From: Treponema sp. | Lineage (GTDB): Bacteria > Spirochaetota > Spirochaetia > Treponematales > Treponemataceae | Reading direction: 5' to 3' | DNA: 64,000 bases | NCBI GenBank assembly: GCA_024699235.1 | Contig: JAILPY010000107.1 | Location: 1-64,000 of the forward strand | In this document: in pieces, positions 19,033 to 28,463 of the stretch | Position numbering within the stretch: the stretch's first letter is position 1 | Layout: the number at the start of each line of letters is the position of its first letter | Program-made: the position numbers and the translations under genes | Notes under the pieces: generated by a model | The model's database searches: none | Told to the model about the DNA's origin: nothing | The model's input: only the letters and a program-made list of their open reading frames with translations

Positions 19033-21600
19033 TTACCTAAGGCTTACGTATGTTTTGCCGGTTCCTCCGTCTTCAGGCTGTGCGAAATGAAATTCTTTTA
19101 TTCCAGGGTAGTGTGAAAGGTAGTCATGTACAGCTTGCTGCAGTATTCCAGAACCTTTTCCGTGAATGACTGAAAATTCCTTAAAATTATGGATTGCGCA
19201 TAAATCTACCTGATGTTCCAGTGCTTTCATTGCTTCTTCATAGCGCATTCCAAGCAGTCTTAGTTCGAATTTAGGGGATTCATCTTCTAATATAATGGAA
19301 GTATTATTTATGGATTCAATATTGATTTCTGCTGTTGGCATACGTTCTGGCGCAACAGGAACAAGCTGGTTCTGAGGAATGCTCATTTTTAATGAACCGA
19401 ACTGTACTGTCCAACTTCCGTTTCTGTTCTTTGAAACTAATGTTCCGCGCCTGCGTGCAGCGCCAGCAAGCACTTCTATTCCCGGTTCAAAAAGAAGTTC
19501 TACAGGAACTGTCTTTTTTATTTTCTGAACGGGTGTTTCGGCATATTCTGGAACTGATGCAGTAGTAAGGGCTTCTGCATTTGAAAGCCTCCTTTTTGTC
19601 TTTTTGTTTGAAAAAGATTTGCTTTCTTTGTATTTTGCAAGTCTCATTCCGTTTTCTGCATACAAAGCTTCTTCCTTACGGGCATCTTCTTTTTCTTCTT
19701 CAAGAATTTTCTGATGTTCTTCTATAATGGCAGTCTGCTGTTGGACTTGTTCTTCAAGCATTGAAATAAATTGTTTTACGCCTAGCGTTTTTTCACGCGT
19801 TATTTCACCTTCGCGAAGTTCTCTGACAAGGTTTTCAAGTTTTTTTCGTGTTTTTCTTAAAAATTCTGTACTGGAGGCGTGTTCCGCTTTTTGAAGTTCA
19901 ATTTCTCTTTCTTTTGCCTTTATTTCCCGTTCATGAAGTTTTAGGGCCTTTTGCTGAAGTTCTGCATTCTGAATTCTTTCTTGACGCTGCAGTTCGTCAA
20001 GTTCTTCATGCTTTGCTGTAAGTCCTTTTATGAGTGTAGAAACATCGGCCTGTTCACTTGAAATGTACTCTCTGGCCTTTTGTACGATGTCTTCAGGAAG
20101 TCCCGAACGTGCAGCAATGTCTAGAGCATGGCTTTCTCCTGGTATGCCCATAAGAAGTCTGTATGTTGGCTGCAAGGTAGTGTTGTCAAATTCAACGGAA
20201 GCATTTATGCATTTTGGATGCGTATAGCCATAATTTTTAAGTATTCCATGATGAGTAGTTACAATGACAAATGAATCTCGTTCTATTAACGAATCCAATG
20301 TTGCCATTGCAATGGCTCCTCCTTCCTGAGGGTCTGTACCGCTCCCCAGTTCATCAAGCAGAATTAGGCTGTCTTTGTCAGCATATTGTATCATTTGTGC
20401 CATCTTTTTCATGTGACTTGAAAATGTACTGAGGGATTCATCAATGGACTGTTCATCGCCTATATCTGCAAATACAGAACTGAATATAGGCAGTCTTGTT
20501 CCTTCTTCTGCCGGTACAGGAAATCCTGCCTGATTTAATAAGGCAAAAAGAGCTATGGTCTTTAACGTTACTGTTTTACCGCCTGTATTAGGACCTGTAA
20601 TTATTAGTATGCGTTTCCCATCTAAAAAGCATATGTCTACAGGTACAGCCTTGCTTCCCAAAAGGGGATGGCGGGCGCCTCGAATTGCCGGAGGTTCAAG
20701 TGCGAGGTCGCAATTTTCTGCAAACACACCGTTTGTTTCTGCTTGCCATCGTGCAGCAGCATATGCACTGTCCAGCATGACAAGTGTTTTTAGAGATGCA
20801 AGGAATTCATCCTTATAAATGCCAATTTTTGCTGTAAGTTCCCGAAATATTTTTTTTAATTCTGCCTGCAGGCGGTATTCTTCCTGTATTAATTCATTGT
20901 TTGCCCTTACAACCTCATCAGGCTCAATGTACATTGTCTGACCTGAAGCGCTTACTTCATGTACGATTCCTTTTATTGCATTTCTTCTGTCTGCTCTTAC
21001 TGCCAGAAGTTCCCTGTCGGCTTTGAATGCTGGTACATTAGACTGCAATGCAGTGCTTAGGCTTGGGTCTGATGTGTATTTTCTAATTGCACTTTCTATT
21101 TCTTTGTGAAGCGATGAAATTCTGTTTCGGATGGTCCTTAATGCCGGCAAGTCCTTTACCTGTCCGTCTGTATTTATGACAGAAAAAATTTCCCTTTGAG
21201 CTTGGGAAATGTCTGGCAGGGCATGAGTTTCCTCTGCTAGGTTTGGAATGGTAATGTTTTCCTGGGCAGAAGCAATGCTTTCCTTTAGCTGTTCCTGAGA
21301 AAGGCAAAATAGTCCGATTGCAAAAATCTGATCCTGTTCGAGCTGTGCTCCTTCTTTGCCAATCATTTTGAAATATGGTTCTACAGGAGGCCATGCATGC
21401 AATGCTTGCTGGCTGTTAGATTCTATGTATGTATTCCATTCCCGTCCAAGTGATTTAAAATATTCTATCTTAGTCTTGTCTGTTATCGGTTCCCGTTCGA
21501 GGAGAAGACGTTTTCCTTCTTCACTAACTGCAAATTCTGCAACAGTTTCTCTTATTCTGTAAAAATCAAGTTCTTTTGCAACTGCATACGATGTGTTCAT
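19033..21600 (-). CDS. mutS2: Endonuclease MutS2 (MutS-like ATPase with Smr domain)
   Basis: ITGPNTGGKTVTLKT, LLDELGSGTDPQEGGAIA, C-terminal Smr FSVIHGKGSGILQQAVHDYL. Confidence 0.95.
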   Translation of the reverse strand: MNTSYAVAKELDFYRIRETVAEFAVSEEGKRLLLEREPITDKTKIEYFKSLGREWNTYIESNSQQALHAWPPVEPYFKMIGKEGAQLEQDQIFAIGLFCLSQEQLKESIASAQENITIPNLAEETHALPDISQAQREIFSVINTDGQVKDLPALRTIRNRISSLHKEIESAIRKYTSDPSLSTALQSNVPAFKADRELLAVRADRRNAIKGIVHEVSASGQTMYIEPDEVVRANNELIQEEYRLQAELKKIFRELTAKIGIYKDEFLASLKTLVMLDSAYAAARWQAETNGVFAENCDLALEPPAIRGARHPLLGSKAVPVDICFLDGKRILIITGPNTGGKTVTLKTIALFALLNQAGFPVPAEEGTRLPIFSSVFADIGDEQSIDESLSTFSSHMKKMAQMIQYADKDSLILLDELGSGTDPQEGGAIAMATLDSLIERDSFVIVTTHHGILKNYGYTHPKCINASVEFDNTTLQPTYRLLMGIPGESHALDIAARSGLPEDIVQKAREYISSEQADVSTLIKGLTAKHEELDELQRQERIQNAELQQKALKLHEREIKAKEREIELQKAEHASSTEFLRKTRKKLENLVRELREGEITREKTLGVKQFISMLEEQVQQQTAIIEEHQKILEEEKEDARKEEALYAENGMRLAKYKESKSFSNKKTKRRLSNAEALTTASVPEYAETPVQKIKKTVPVELLFEPGIEVLAGAARRRGTLVSKNRNGSWTVQFGSLKMSIPQNQLVPVAPERMPTAEINIESINNTSIILEDESPKFELRLLGMRYEEAMKALEHQVDLCAIHNFKEFSVIHGKGSGILQQAVHDYLSHYPGIKEFHFAQPEDGGTGKTYVSLR

Positions 21601-21682
21601 AAATTCTCCTTGTGTATTATAGCGGAGATTTATTATTTTATGCTAGCAAAATATGAGAAATGGATTTATACTGTAATCCAGT

Positions 21683-22795
21683 ATGATAATCAGAAAAAAT
21701 ACATGGTTTGTTATTTTTAGCAAAGAGTTTCTCAAGCAAGAAAAGAAGCTCTTTGATTTAAATAAGAATGAAATTCGCCAGTCAAATATCGATACTTTCA
21801 GTTTTATTTCGTTTATCATGCTAGTGGTTGGATTGCTGCTTTTTACAGGTTCGCTTTTATTTTCCTATAAAATGGGGTATACAGTTTTTACTGCTGTTTT
21901 TTATTCTCTGGCGCTTGTCCTTGCAGTTTTGTTTAAATTTGCTAGAGGTAATGCTTATACGGTTTTACCTCTTGTTTATATAGAAACTGCAATCATAAAC
22001 TGTGCTACCATTTTTGCAAGCATTTTTTCTCATTCAGGAATGCATCTGGCGGTTTCTTTTACCTGTATGCAGATCATTCTTCCTATACTTCTTTTTGATA
22101 AGTCTTGGCGTTTAAATGCTTATTTTATATTAATATATGTAATTCATACTGTTTTGACATTTATTCTAAAACCTAAAGATGTTGCTCTTCTGGATTTTCT
22201 TGGAACAACAGTCTTTTCTCTTACAGGTTTGCTTTTAGGAACGTATTTTCGTTACACAAGATTATTGCTTATTGATAAAGAGCGTATCCTTACATTTCAA
22301 CGAGATACAGATGTTCTGTCTGGACTTTATAACCGCAGGTCCCTTTTTGTTGACATAGAGAAGCTGATGAAGTTTCCTGTTCTTAATGTCATCATGTTTG
22401 ATATTGACTATTTTAAGATTTTCAATGATACGTATGGACATTTGGCGGGAGATGATTGTCTTCGTGCTGTATGTGAATGTTTTAAAGAAATAGAAAAAAG
22501 TTATCATATAAAGTTTTATCGTTTTGGCGGTGAAGAATTTACAGCCCTTTCTTCTGAATATTCTTTGGCTGAATTGGCTGGAATTGCTGAAAAGACTAGA
22601 TTGCGTGTAGAAAGTATGAATAAGTTTTTCATTCATGGAATAAATGGTCATGTTACAATCAGTGCCGGGTATTCAGTTATAAATACAGAACCTGGTATGA
22701 CTGCTGAGGTGTGCATAAAGCAGGCTGATGATGCTCTTTATTCTGCTAAGGAAAATGGACGTAATAGAACCGAGGCATATTCAATAAAACCGTAA
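21683..22795 (+). CDS. GGDEF domain diguanylate cyclase with N-terminal membrane region
   Basis: YRFGGEEFTAL (GGEEF), DTDVLSGLYNRRSL, six or so hydrophobic segments. Confidence 0.9.
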   Translation: MIIRKNTWFVIFSKEFLKQEKKLFDLNKNEIRQSNIDTFSFISFIMLVVGLLLFTGSLLFSYKMGYTVFTAVFYSLALVLAVLFKFARGNAYTVLPLVYIETAIINCATIFASIFSHSGMHLAVSFTCMQIILPILLFDKSWRLNAYFILIYVIHTVLTFILKPKDVALLDFLGTTVFSLTGLLLGTYFRYTRLLLIDKERILTFQRDTDVLSGLYNRRSLFVDIEKLMKFPVLNVIMFDIDYFKIFNDTYGHLAGDDCLRAVCECFKEIEKSYHIKFYRFGGEEFTALSSEYSLAELAGIAEKTRLRVESMNKFFIHGINGHVTISAGYSVINTEPGMTAEVCIKQADDALYSAKENGRNRTEAYSIKP

Positions 22796-22825
22796 AATAT
22801 TCTATGAATATGATATAAAAATACA

Positions 22826-22854
22826 TTGACATTTTCTCTGCTTTACCGTATAAA
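22826..22854 (+). promoter_or_regulatory. Promoter TTGACA - 17 nt - TATAAA directly abutting the Fur-family ATG
   Basis: TTGACA 22826-22831; TATAAA 22849-22854; ATG at 22855. Confidence 0.6.
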
Positions 22855-23283
22855 ATGAAAACGGTTCTCAAATTGGAATATAAAACTAAACAGCAGAATT
22901 TACTTTTAGAATTCCTTAAAAATTCTGATCAGAAACATTTTACGGCTCTTGAATTGGCTGAACACTTTAAAAGTGTAGGTATAGGAAAGGCAACTGTATA
23001 CAGGCAGTTGGAAAAGCTTGTAGATGCGGGACTTGTAAATAAATTCTTTACTGGTGAAAATTCTGCAGCATGCTTTGAGTTTATGGGAAATTCACATAAT
23101 GAAAACGGTTGTTTTCACTGTCGCTGTGAAGTATGCGGAAAATTAATACATCTTCATTGTGATGAAATTTCTTTTGTAAAAGAGCATATTGAAAAGAGTC
23201 ATGGTTTTGAGATAAATCCTTTTAGGACAGTTTTCTATGGGATATGTTCGGACTGTAGGAAAAAGAAGCTTGAAGAAAAATAA
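22855..23283 (+). CDS. Fur family metalloregulator (probably Zur-like from context)
   Basis: Fur fold (GIGKATVYRQLEKLVDAGLV), CxxC pairs CRCEVC and CSDC; upstream of znu genes. Confidence 0.88.
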   Translation: MKTVLKLEYKTKQQNLLLEFLKNSDQKHFTALELAEHFKSVGIGKATVYRQLEKLVDAGLVNKFFTGENSAACFEFMGNSHNENGCFHCRCEVCGKLIHLHCDEISFVKEHIEKSHGFEINPFRTVFYGICSDCRKKKLEEK

Positions 23284-23301
23284 TTATTGTGAGGTTTTGT
23301 T

Positions 23302-24252
23302 ATGAAATTAAAGATTGTATGTTCAGTTTTTACGGCAGTTCTTTTTTCTGTTCCTTTATTTGCAAAGTCGCCATCTAAACTGTCTATAGTTGCAACTATG
23401 TTTCCTCAATATGATTTTGCACGTGCCGTTGCTGGAGATAAGGCCGAGATTACAATGCTGTTAAAGCCTGGTGCAGAAAGTCATACTTACGAACCTACGC
23501 CAAAAGACATGAAAAAAATTCAAAATGCAGACTTATTTATTTATACAGGTGGAGAAAATGATGTATGGGCAGATACAATGCTGGAAAGCCTTGGATCAAA
23601 AGTTCCTGATACGATTAAACTGATAAATATTGTAGATACTGTAGAAGAAGAAGTTGTAGAGGGGATGACATCTGAAGAAGTTCATAATCATGTTCATGTC
23701 CATATTCATGATCATGAAGATGGTGAAATTGATGAACATGTTTGGACTAGTCCTCTAAATGCTATAAAAATTACACAGTCTGTCTGTGATGAGTTGTGCC
23801 GCATTGATTCTGTAAATGAATCTGTTTATAAAAGGAATGCATCTTTTTATATCAGCCAGATAAAAAATGTTCATTTACAGTTTTCTTCCATTATAAAAAA
23901 TTCAAAACGAAAGATTGTTGTATTTGGAGATCGCTTTCCTTTGAGATATTTTGCAGATGCATATGGACTTTCTTATTATGCAGCATTTCCTGGTTGCGCT
24001 ACCGATGTTGAAGCTAGTGCTTCTACTATAAAATTCCTTATCAATAAAGTTAAGTCAGATAAAATACCTGTGGTTTTTACCATTGAATTTTCTAATGGTA
24101 AAATTGCTGATACTATCTGTGAATCAACGGGCGCTAAAAAACTTGAATTTCACAGCTGCCATAATATTAGTGTGAATGATTTAAAGAAAGGTGAAACCTA
24201 TGTATCCATAATGCATAGGAATCTCTCAGCCTTAAAGGCAGCATTGAACTGA
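23302..24252 (+). CDS. znuA: Zinc ABC transporter substrate-binding protein
   Basis: His-rich loop HNHVHVHIHDHEDGEIDEHVW, KPGAESHTYEPTPKDM; in operon with ABC ATPase and permease. Confidence 0.92.
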   Translation: MKLKIVCSVFTAVLFSVPLFAKSPSKLSIVATMFPQYDFARAVAGDKAEITMLLKPGAESHTYEPTPKDMKKIQNADLFIYTGGENDVWADTMLESLGSKVPDTIKLINIVDTVEEEVVEGMTSEEVHNHVHVHIHDHEDGEIDEHVWTSPLNAIKITQSVCDELCRIDSVNESVYKRNASFYISQIKNVHLQFSSIIKNSKRKIVVFGDRFPLRYFADAYGLSYYAAFPGCATDVEASASTIKFLINKVKSDKIPVVFTIEFSNGKIADTICESTGAKKLEFHSCHNISVNDLKKGETYVSIMHRNLSALKAALN

Positions 24253-24265
24253 TTTGGAGTTAATT

Positions 24266-24949
24266 ATGAAGAATTGTCTTATTCCGAAACTTATTTTTAT
24301 TATAGTTTCATCTGCTTTTTTTTACTCATGCTCATCAAAGCAGAAAGGATATTCTGTTTCTGCTCCGGTAACGCAAAGCTCTTCTTCTCAGAAAAATTCA
24401 AATTCATCTGTTCCTTCTCAGACTTCAGTTTCTCAAGATAATCCGCAAGATATAAATAATAGTGAAGATATTCTTACTCAAGATGAGGAATTTCTTGCAA
24501 TGGTTGAGAAGATGGAGTCTGGAGAAATTTCTCAGGAACCTCCTCGTAATCAAGAATATGTTGCTCCTCCTGAGGTGGAAATTCCGGAAGGCGATATTCT
24601 TGAAATAAAAGAAAGGTTGTTTTTGACTCAAATAAATGACATTTATTTTAATTATGACCGTTATAAAGATAAGACTATTGTCGTAGAAGGTATGTTTACA
24701 TATCTTGTATCATATCTTGATAATTCTCAGTTTCCCGCTGTATATAGGCGAGGACCTGGCTGTTGTGGAAATGATGGCTGGGGAGGATTTATGCTAGATT
24801 ATGAAGGTCCTTTCCCTGAACCGGAAGCATGGATAAAGGTTGTCGGTAAGCCTATAATGAAAGAATATAAGGGGTATCAGGATTTATATCTAAAAGTTTT
24901 GTCCTTTGAAGTCAAAACTGAACGCGGTTTGGAATTCGTTGTAAATTAG
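24266..24949 (+). CDS. Putative lipoprotein in zinc operon with C-terminal region resembling DUF1980/TIGR03943 (YcgQ-like)
   Basis: FFYSCSS lipobox; KDKTIVVEGMF ... VYRRGPGCCGNDGWGGFMLDYEGPFPEPEAWIKVVG. Confidence 0.6.
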   Translation: MKNCLIPKLIFIIVSSAFFYSCSSKQKGYSVSAPVTQSSSSQKNSNSSVPSQTSVSQDNPQDINNSEDILTQDEEFLAMVEKMESGEISQEPPRNQEYVAPPEVEIPEGDILEIKERLFLTQINDIYFNYDRYKDKTIVVEGMFTYLVSYLDNSQFPAVYRRGPGCCGNDGWGGFMLDYEGPFPEPEAWIKVVGKPIMKEYKGYQDLYLKVLSFEVKTERGLEFVVN

Positions 24950-24960
24950 GGAAAGGTAAA

Positions 24961-25665
24961 ATGAATTTGCTTTCTTGTAAACATTTATGTGTTTCTTATG
25001 AAGGAAAACCTGCCTTGCTGGATATTTCTTTTTCAATTGAAGAAGGAGACTATATTTGCGTGCTGGGTGAAAATGGAGCTGGTAAAAGTACTTTGATAAA
25101 AACCTTGCTCGGATTAAAAAAGGCAGAATCTGGAAATATAGAATTTTTAAATGGATTCCGACAAAAGTATGTCGGTTATCTTCCTCAGCAGCAGACTGTC
25201 AAAAAAGATTTTCCTGCAAGCGTTTGGGAAGTTGTAATTTCTGGCAATGAAAATTCACTCGGATTCAGGCCGTTTTTTAATGTTTCTCACAAAAGGCTTA
25301 CAGAAGAAAATCTGAAAAAACTTGGTATTTATACCTTAAAGGATAAGTGCTTTAGAGAATTGTCAGGCGGACAGCAGCAGAGGGTATTGCTGTGCAGGGC
25401 TTTATGTGCTACAAAGAAACTCCTTATCCTTGACGAACCTGCTAGCGGTCTTGATCCTGTTGCGACTGCAGAATTGTATTCCATTATAAAAAATCTAAAT
25501 GATGAAGATAAGATTTCAGTCATCATGATAAGTCATGATACTGAATGTGCAAAGAAATATGCTAAGAAAATACTTCATCTTGCAAAAAAACAGATTTTTT
25601 TCGGGACAAAAGAAGATTATATAAAGACCGAAATAGGGAAAAAATTCCTGGAGGAAATACAGTGA
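24961..25665 (+). CDS. znuC: Zinc ABC transporter ATP-binding protein
   Basis: GENGAGKSTLIKTLLG, LSGGQQQRVLLCRAL, LDEPASGLDP. Confidence 0.9.
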   Translation: MNLLSCKHLCVSYEGKPALLDISFSIEEGDYICVLGENGAGKSTLIKTLLGLKKAESGNIEFLNGFRQKYVGYLPQQQTVKKDFPASVWEVVISGNENSLGFRPFFNVSHKRLTEENLKKLGIYTLKDKCFRELSGGQQQRVLLCRALCATKKLLILDEPASGLDPVATAELYSIIKNLNDEDKISVIMISHDTECAKKYAKKILHLAKKQIFFGTKEDYIKTEIGKKFLEEIQ

Positions 25666-26483
25666 TTGATTTTTTTGTAGAAATGTTTTCTTTTCCTTTC
25701 ATGGTACGTGCGTTTGTCGTTGGAACTTTGATAGCTTTGTGTTCTTCCCTATTAGGCGTCAGTCTCGTGTTAAAGCGTTATTCAATGATTGGCGATGGAT
25801 TGAGTCATGTCGGATTTGGTGCAATTGCCGTGGCAAAAGTCTTAAATCTTGATCCTCTGACAGCGTGTATTCCTGTGGTTACAGCAAGTTCAATACTTCT
25901 TTTATGGTTGAAGTCTTCAAGTAAAATAAAGGGAGATGCCGCTACAGCTTTGATTTCTACGGCGGCTCTTGCCATGGGTGTTATGGTTATTTCTGTTACT
26001 ACAGGAATGAATACAGATGTTTTTAACTACCTTTTCGGCAGTATTTTAAGTATGAGTATAACTGATGTCTATTTAAGCCTTGGTATTTCAATATCAGTGA
26101 TAGTGATATTCATATTATTCTACAACAGAATCTTTGCAGTAACATTTGATGAAACCTTTGCGGCTGCTACTGGTACAAATATAAAAGTATTTAACCTTTT
26201 GATTGCAATTCTTACATCCCTTGTAATTGTTGTTGGAATGAGGATGATCGGAGCATTGCTGATATCCAGTCTGCTTGTTGTACCTTCTTTAGGTGCAATG
26301 AGAATATGTAAGAAATTTAAGAATGTTGTAATTTTAAGCGCTGTAATAAGCGTGCTTTGTCTTTGGTGTGGACTTATTGTTTCTTATCAGGCAGAATTCC
26401 CTACAGGCGCAAGCATTGTCTGCTGTGATTTGCTTGTATTTTCTGTTTTGACAATAATCAGTAAGCTTCGTTCTGCCCGTTAG
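25662..26483 (+). CDS. znuB: Zinc ABC transporter permease (ABC-3 family)
   Basis: SVVLKRYSMIGDGLSHVGFGAIAVA, GMRMIGALLISSLLVVPSLGAM. Confidence 0.9.
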   Translation: MIDFFVEMFSFPFMVRAFVVGTLIALCSSLLGVSLVLKRYSMIGDGLSHVGFGAIAVAKVLNLDPLTACIPVVTASSILLLWLKSSSKIKGDAATALISTAALAMGVMVISVTTGMNTDVFNYLFGSILSMSITDVYLSLGISISVIVIFILFYNRIFAVTFDETFAAATGTNIKVFNLLIAILTSLVIVVGMRMIGALLISSLLVVPSLGAMRICKKFKNVVILSAVISVLCLWCGLIVSYQAEFPTGASIVCCDLLVFSVLTIISKLRSAR

Positions 26484-26717
26484 TTTTTTAATATTTATCA
26501 TTTTTTCTCCGAAACTCACTAAAATTCCGTGCGTAGCACTCTTGTGCCGCATTTTGCCATCGTGTAAACTTCTATCATTAATAAGAGATCTTATTTAGTG
26601 TAAATTCTTTGGTGAGCAGATGCATACTGAAGTTTAGTATGTACTTACTCTTGTATTCCGGTATTTATCGTTTAATTATTGCATAAATATCTTATTATAA
26701 AGTGTTTTGAGGTTTTT

Positions 26718-27119
26718 ATGAATGTTTTCAAAAAAGCTTTTGCTGTGTTTTTTATGATTGTACTTACTGATTTCGCTTTTGCAAAGGATGGTTCTGTTAT
26801 TTCTGGAAGTGAAGATGATCCTTTTAGAAAAACTGTTTGGGAATATCAAAATTCTCAGGTTATAAGTTTTTTTGAAGATGGTACTCTTATATGTGATTCT
26901 GTAAAGACTTCTTATAAGGTGAAAAAAAATGGAAATTTTTATATGGCTACTTGCAGGCTTGGATTGACAAAATTTACATTTTTTATTGAAGACTTTTATG
27001 CAACTTCCGTTAACTGCAAATCTGTCGTTTGTAATTGTATGCTGACAAAAAAAGAAGTTAAGGAAAACTCTTTTATTGCAATGGACTGTACAAAACGGTA
27101 TACTAACCCCTATGAGTGA
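26718..27119 (+). CDS. Hypothetical exported protein; start taken at 26718
   Basis: [25 protein letters not shown] signal peptide. Confidence 0.55.
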   Translation: MNVFKKAFAVFFMIVLTDFAFAKDGSVISGSEDDPFRKTVWEYQNSQVISFFEDGTLICDSVKTSYKVKKNGNFYMATCRLGLTKFTFFIEDFYATSVNCKSVVCNCMLTKKEVKENSFIAMDCTKRYTNPYE

Positions 27120-27621
27120 ACAGAATAACGATTTATGTCCGTGCGGCAGCGGCAAAAAATATTCAGACTGCTGCGAACTTTATATCAAGGGAACTCAAAA
27201 AGCTCCTAATCCAGAGGCACTTATGCGTGCCCGCTATACAGCTTATGTAAAGCATGAAATTGATTTCATAATTAATACCTGCGAAAAAGGTGAAAAAATT
27301 GCAGAAATAGACCGTAAGGCTACAGAAGACTGGAGTAATTCCAGTACATGGCATGGTCTTAAGATCCTTAATGTTGAAAAGGGCGGTCCAGATGATACTG
27401 AGGGTATTGTCGAATTCGAGGCAACATATACGCAGAAAGGTATCCGTGATGTCCATCACGAAATTGGAGGGTTCCGAAAGATAGACGGTGAATGGCTTTA
27501 TACAGAAGGCTATATTAAGCCAATGACAGTTATACGTGAAGGCCGTAAGGTTGGACGCAATGAGCCTTGTCCATGTGGCAGCGGCAAAAAGTATAAAAAT
27601 TGCTGTGGAAAGAACGCATAA
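27112..27621 (+). CDS. YchJ/UPF0225 family SEC-C motif protein
   Basis: SEC-C motifs at both ends ([13 protein letters not shown] and [13 protein letters not shown]); start at 27112. Confidence 0.85.
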   Translation: MSEQNNDLCPCGSGKKYSDCCELYIKGTQKAPNPEALMRARYTAYVKHEIDFIINTCEKGEKIAEIDRKATEDWSNSSTWHGLKILNVEKGGPDDTEGIVEFEATYTQKGIRDVHHEIGGFRKIDGEWLYTEGYIKPMTVIREGRKVGRNEPCPCGSGKKYKNCCGKNA

Positions 27622-27628
27622 TATTTTA

Positions 27629-28432
27629 ATGGTTCAGAATATATATACAGGCTTTCATGCTGTAGAAGAAAAAGTGCGCCGTTATGCTGATGAAGCATTG
27701 CATGCAAAGAAAACTCATGACGGTACTCTGAAAATCTATTATTCAAAGCCTGGTCCTCGCATTAAGAAAATTATTTCTATGGCAAGAGAAGCAGGAATCA
27801 TTGTGGTGGAGACTGATGATGATGCTTTGGGGAAGATGGTGGTCTCGCTTCCTAAAGAAGTTCGTGATCATCGTGGAATAGTCCTTGTTGCCGAAGAGTT
27901 GCAGGAGAAGGCCAAGAATCTTGTTCAGCTTGACCAATGGCTTTCTTCATGCCCTGAAACTGCTACTGTAGTTATGCTTGACAGTGTGACTGATCCCCAT
28001 AATGTAGGTGCGATACTTCGCTCCTGTGACCAGTTTGGAGCATCTCTTCTTATTTTGCCGGAACGGAGAGGAGCTTCTGATGTTCAGGATAATGAGATTA
28101 TTGCCCGTACCAGTGCAGGCGCCAGTGCATATATTCCTACAGCAGTAGTTACTAATTTGGTAAGGGCGGCAGAAATGCTTAAGCAGTCCGGATTTTGGAT
28201 TTATGGTGCTGATGCAGACGGATCTCCATTGCAGAATACGGATTTTGACAAGAAAACTTGCATTGTTATGGGAAGTGAAGGCAGCGGTATTTCTAGGTTA
28301 CTTTCAAAAAATTGTGATACGGTTGTCTCAATTCCTACATGCGGTAAAATTGACAGCTTGAACGTTTCCGTGGCAGCAGGAGTGCTTTTGTATGAACGGT
28401 ACAGGCAGGTTCTTGCAAATACAACTCATTGA
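27629..28432 (+). CDS. rlmB: TrmH/SpoU family RNA 2'-O-methyltransferase (RlmB-like)
   Basis: GFHAVEE, DSVTDPHNVGAILRSCDQFG, VMGSEGSGISRL, IPTCGKIDSLNVSVAAGVLLYE. Confidence 0.88.
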   Translation: MVQNIYTGFHAVEEKVRRYADEALHAKKTHDGTLKIYYSKPGPRIKKIISMAREAGIIVVETDDDALGKMVVSLPKEVRDHRGIVLVAEELQEKAKNLVQLDQWLSSCPETATVVMLDSVTDPHNVGAILRSCDQFGASLLILPERRGASDVQDNEIIARTSAGASAYIPTAVVTNLVRAAEMLKQSGFWIYGADADGSPLQNTDFDKKTCIVMGSEGSGISRLLSKNCDTVVSIPTCGKIDSLNVSVAAGVLLYERYRQVLANTTH

Positions 28433-28463
28433 CTAGAATAAAATTAGACTGTACTATAATAGA

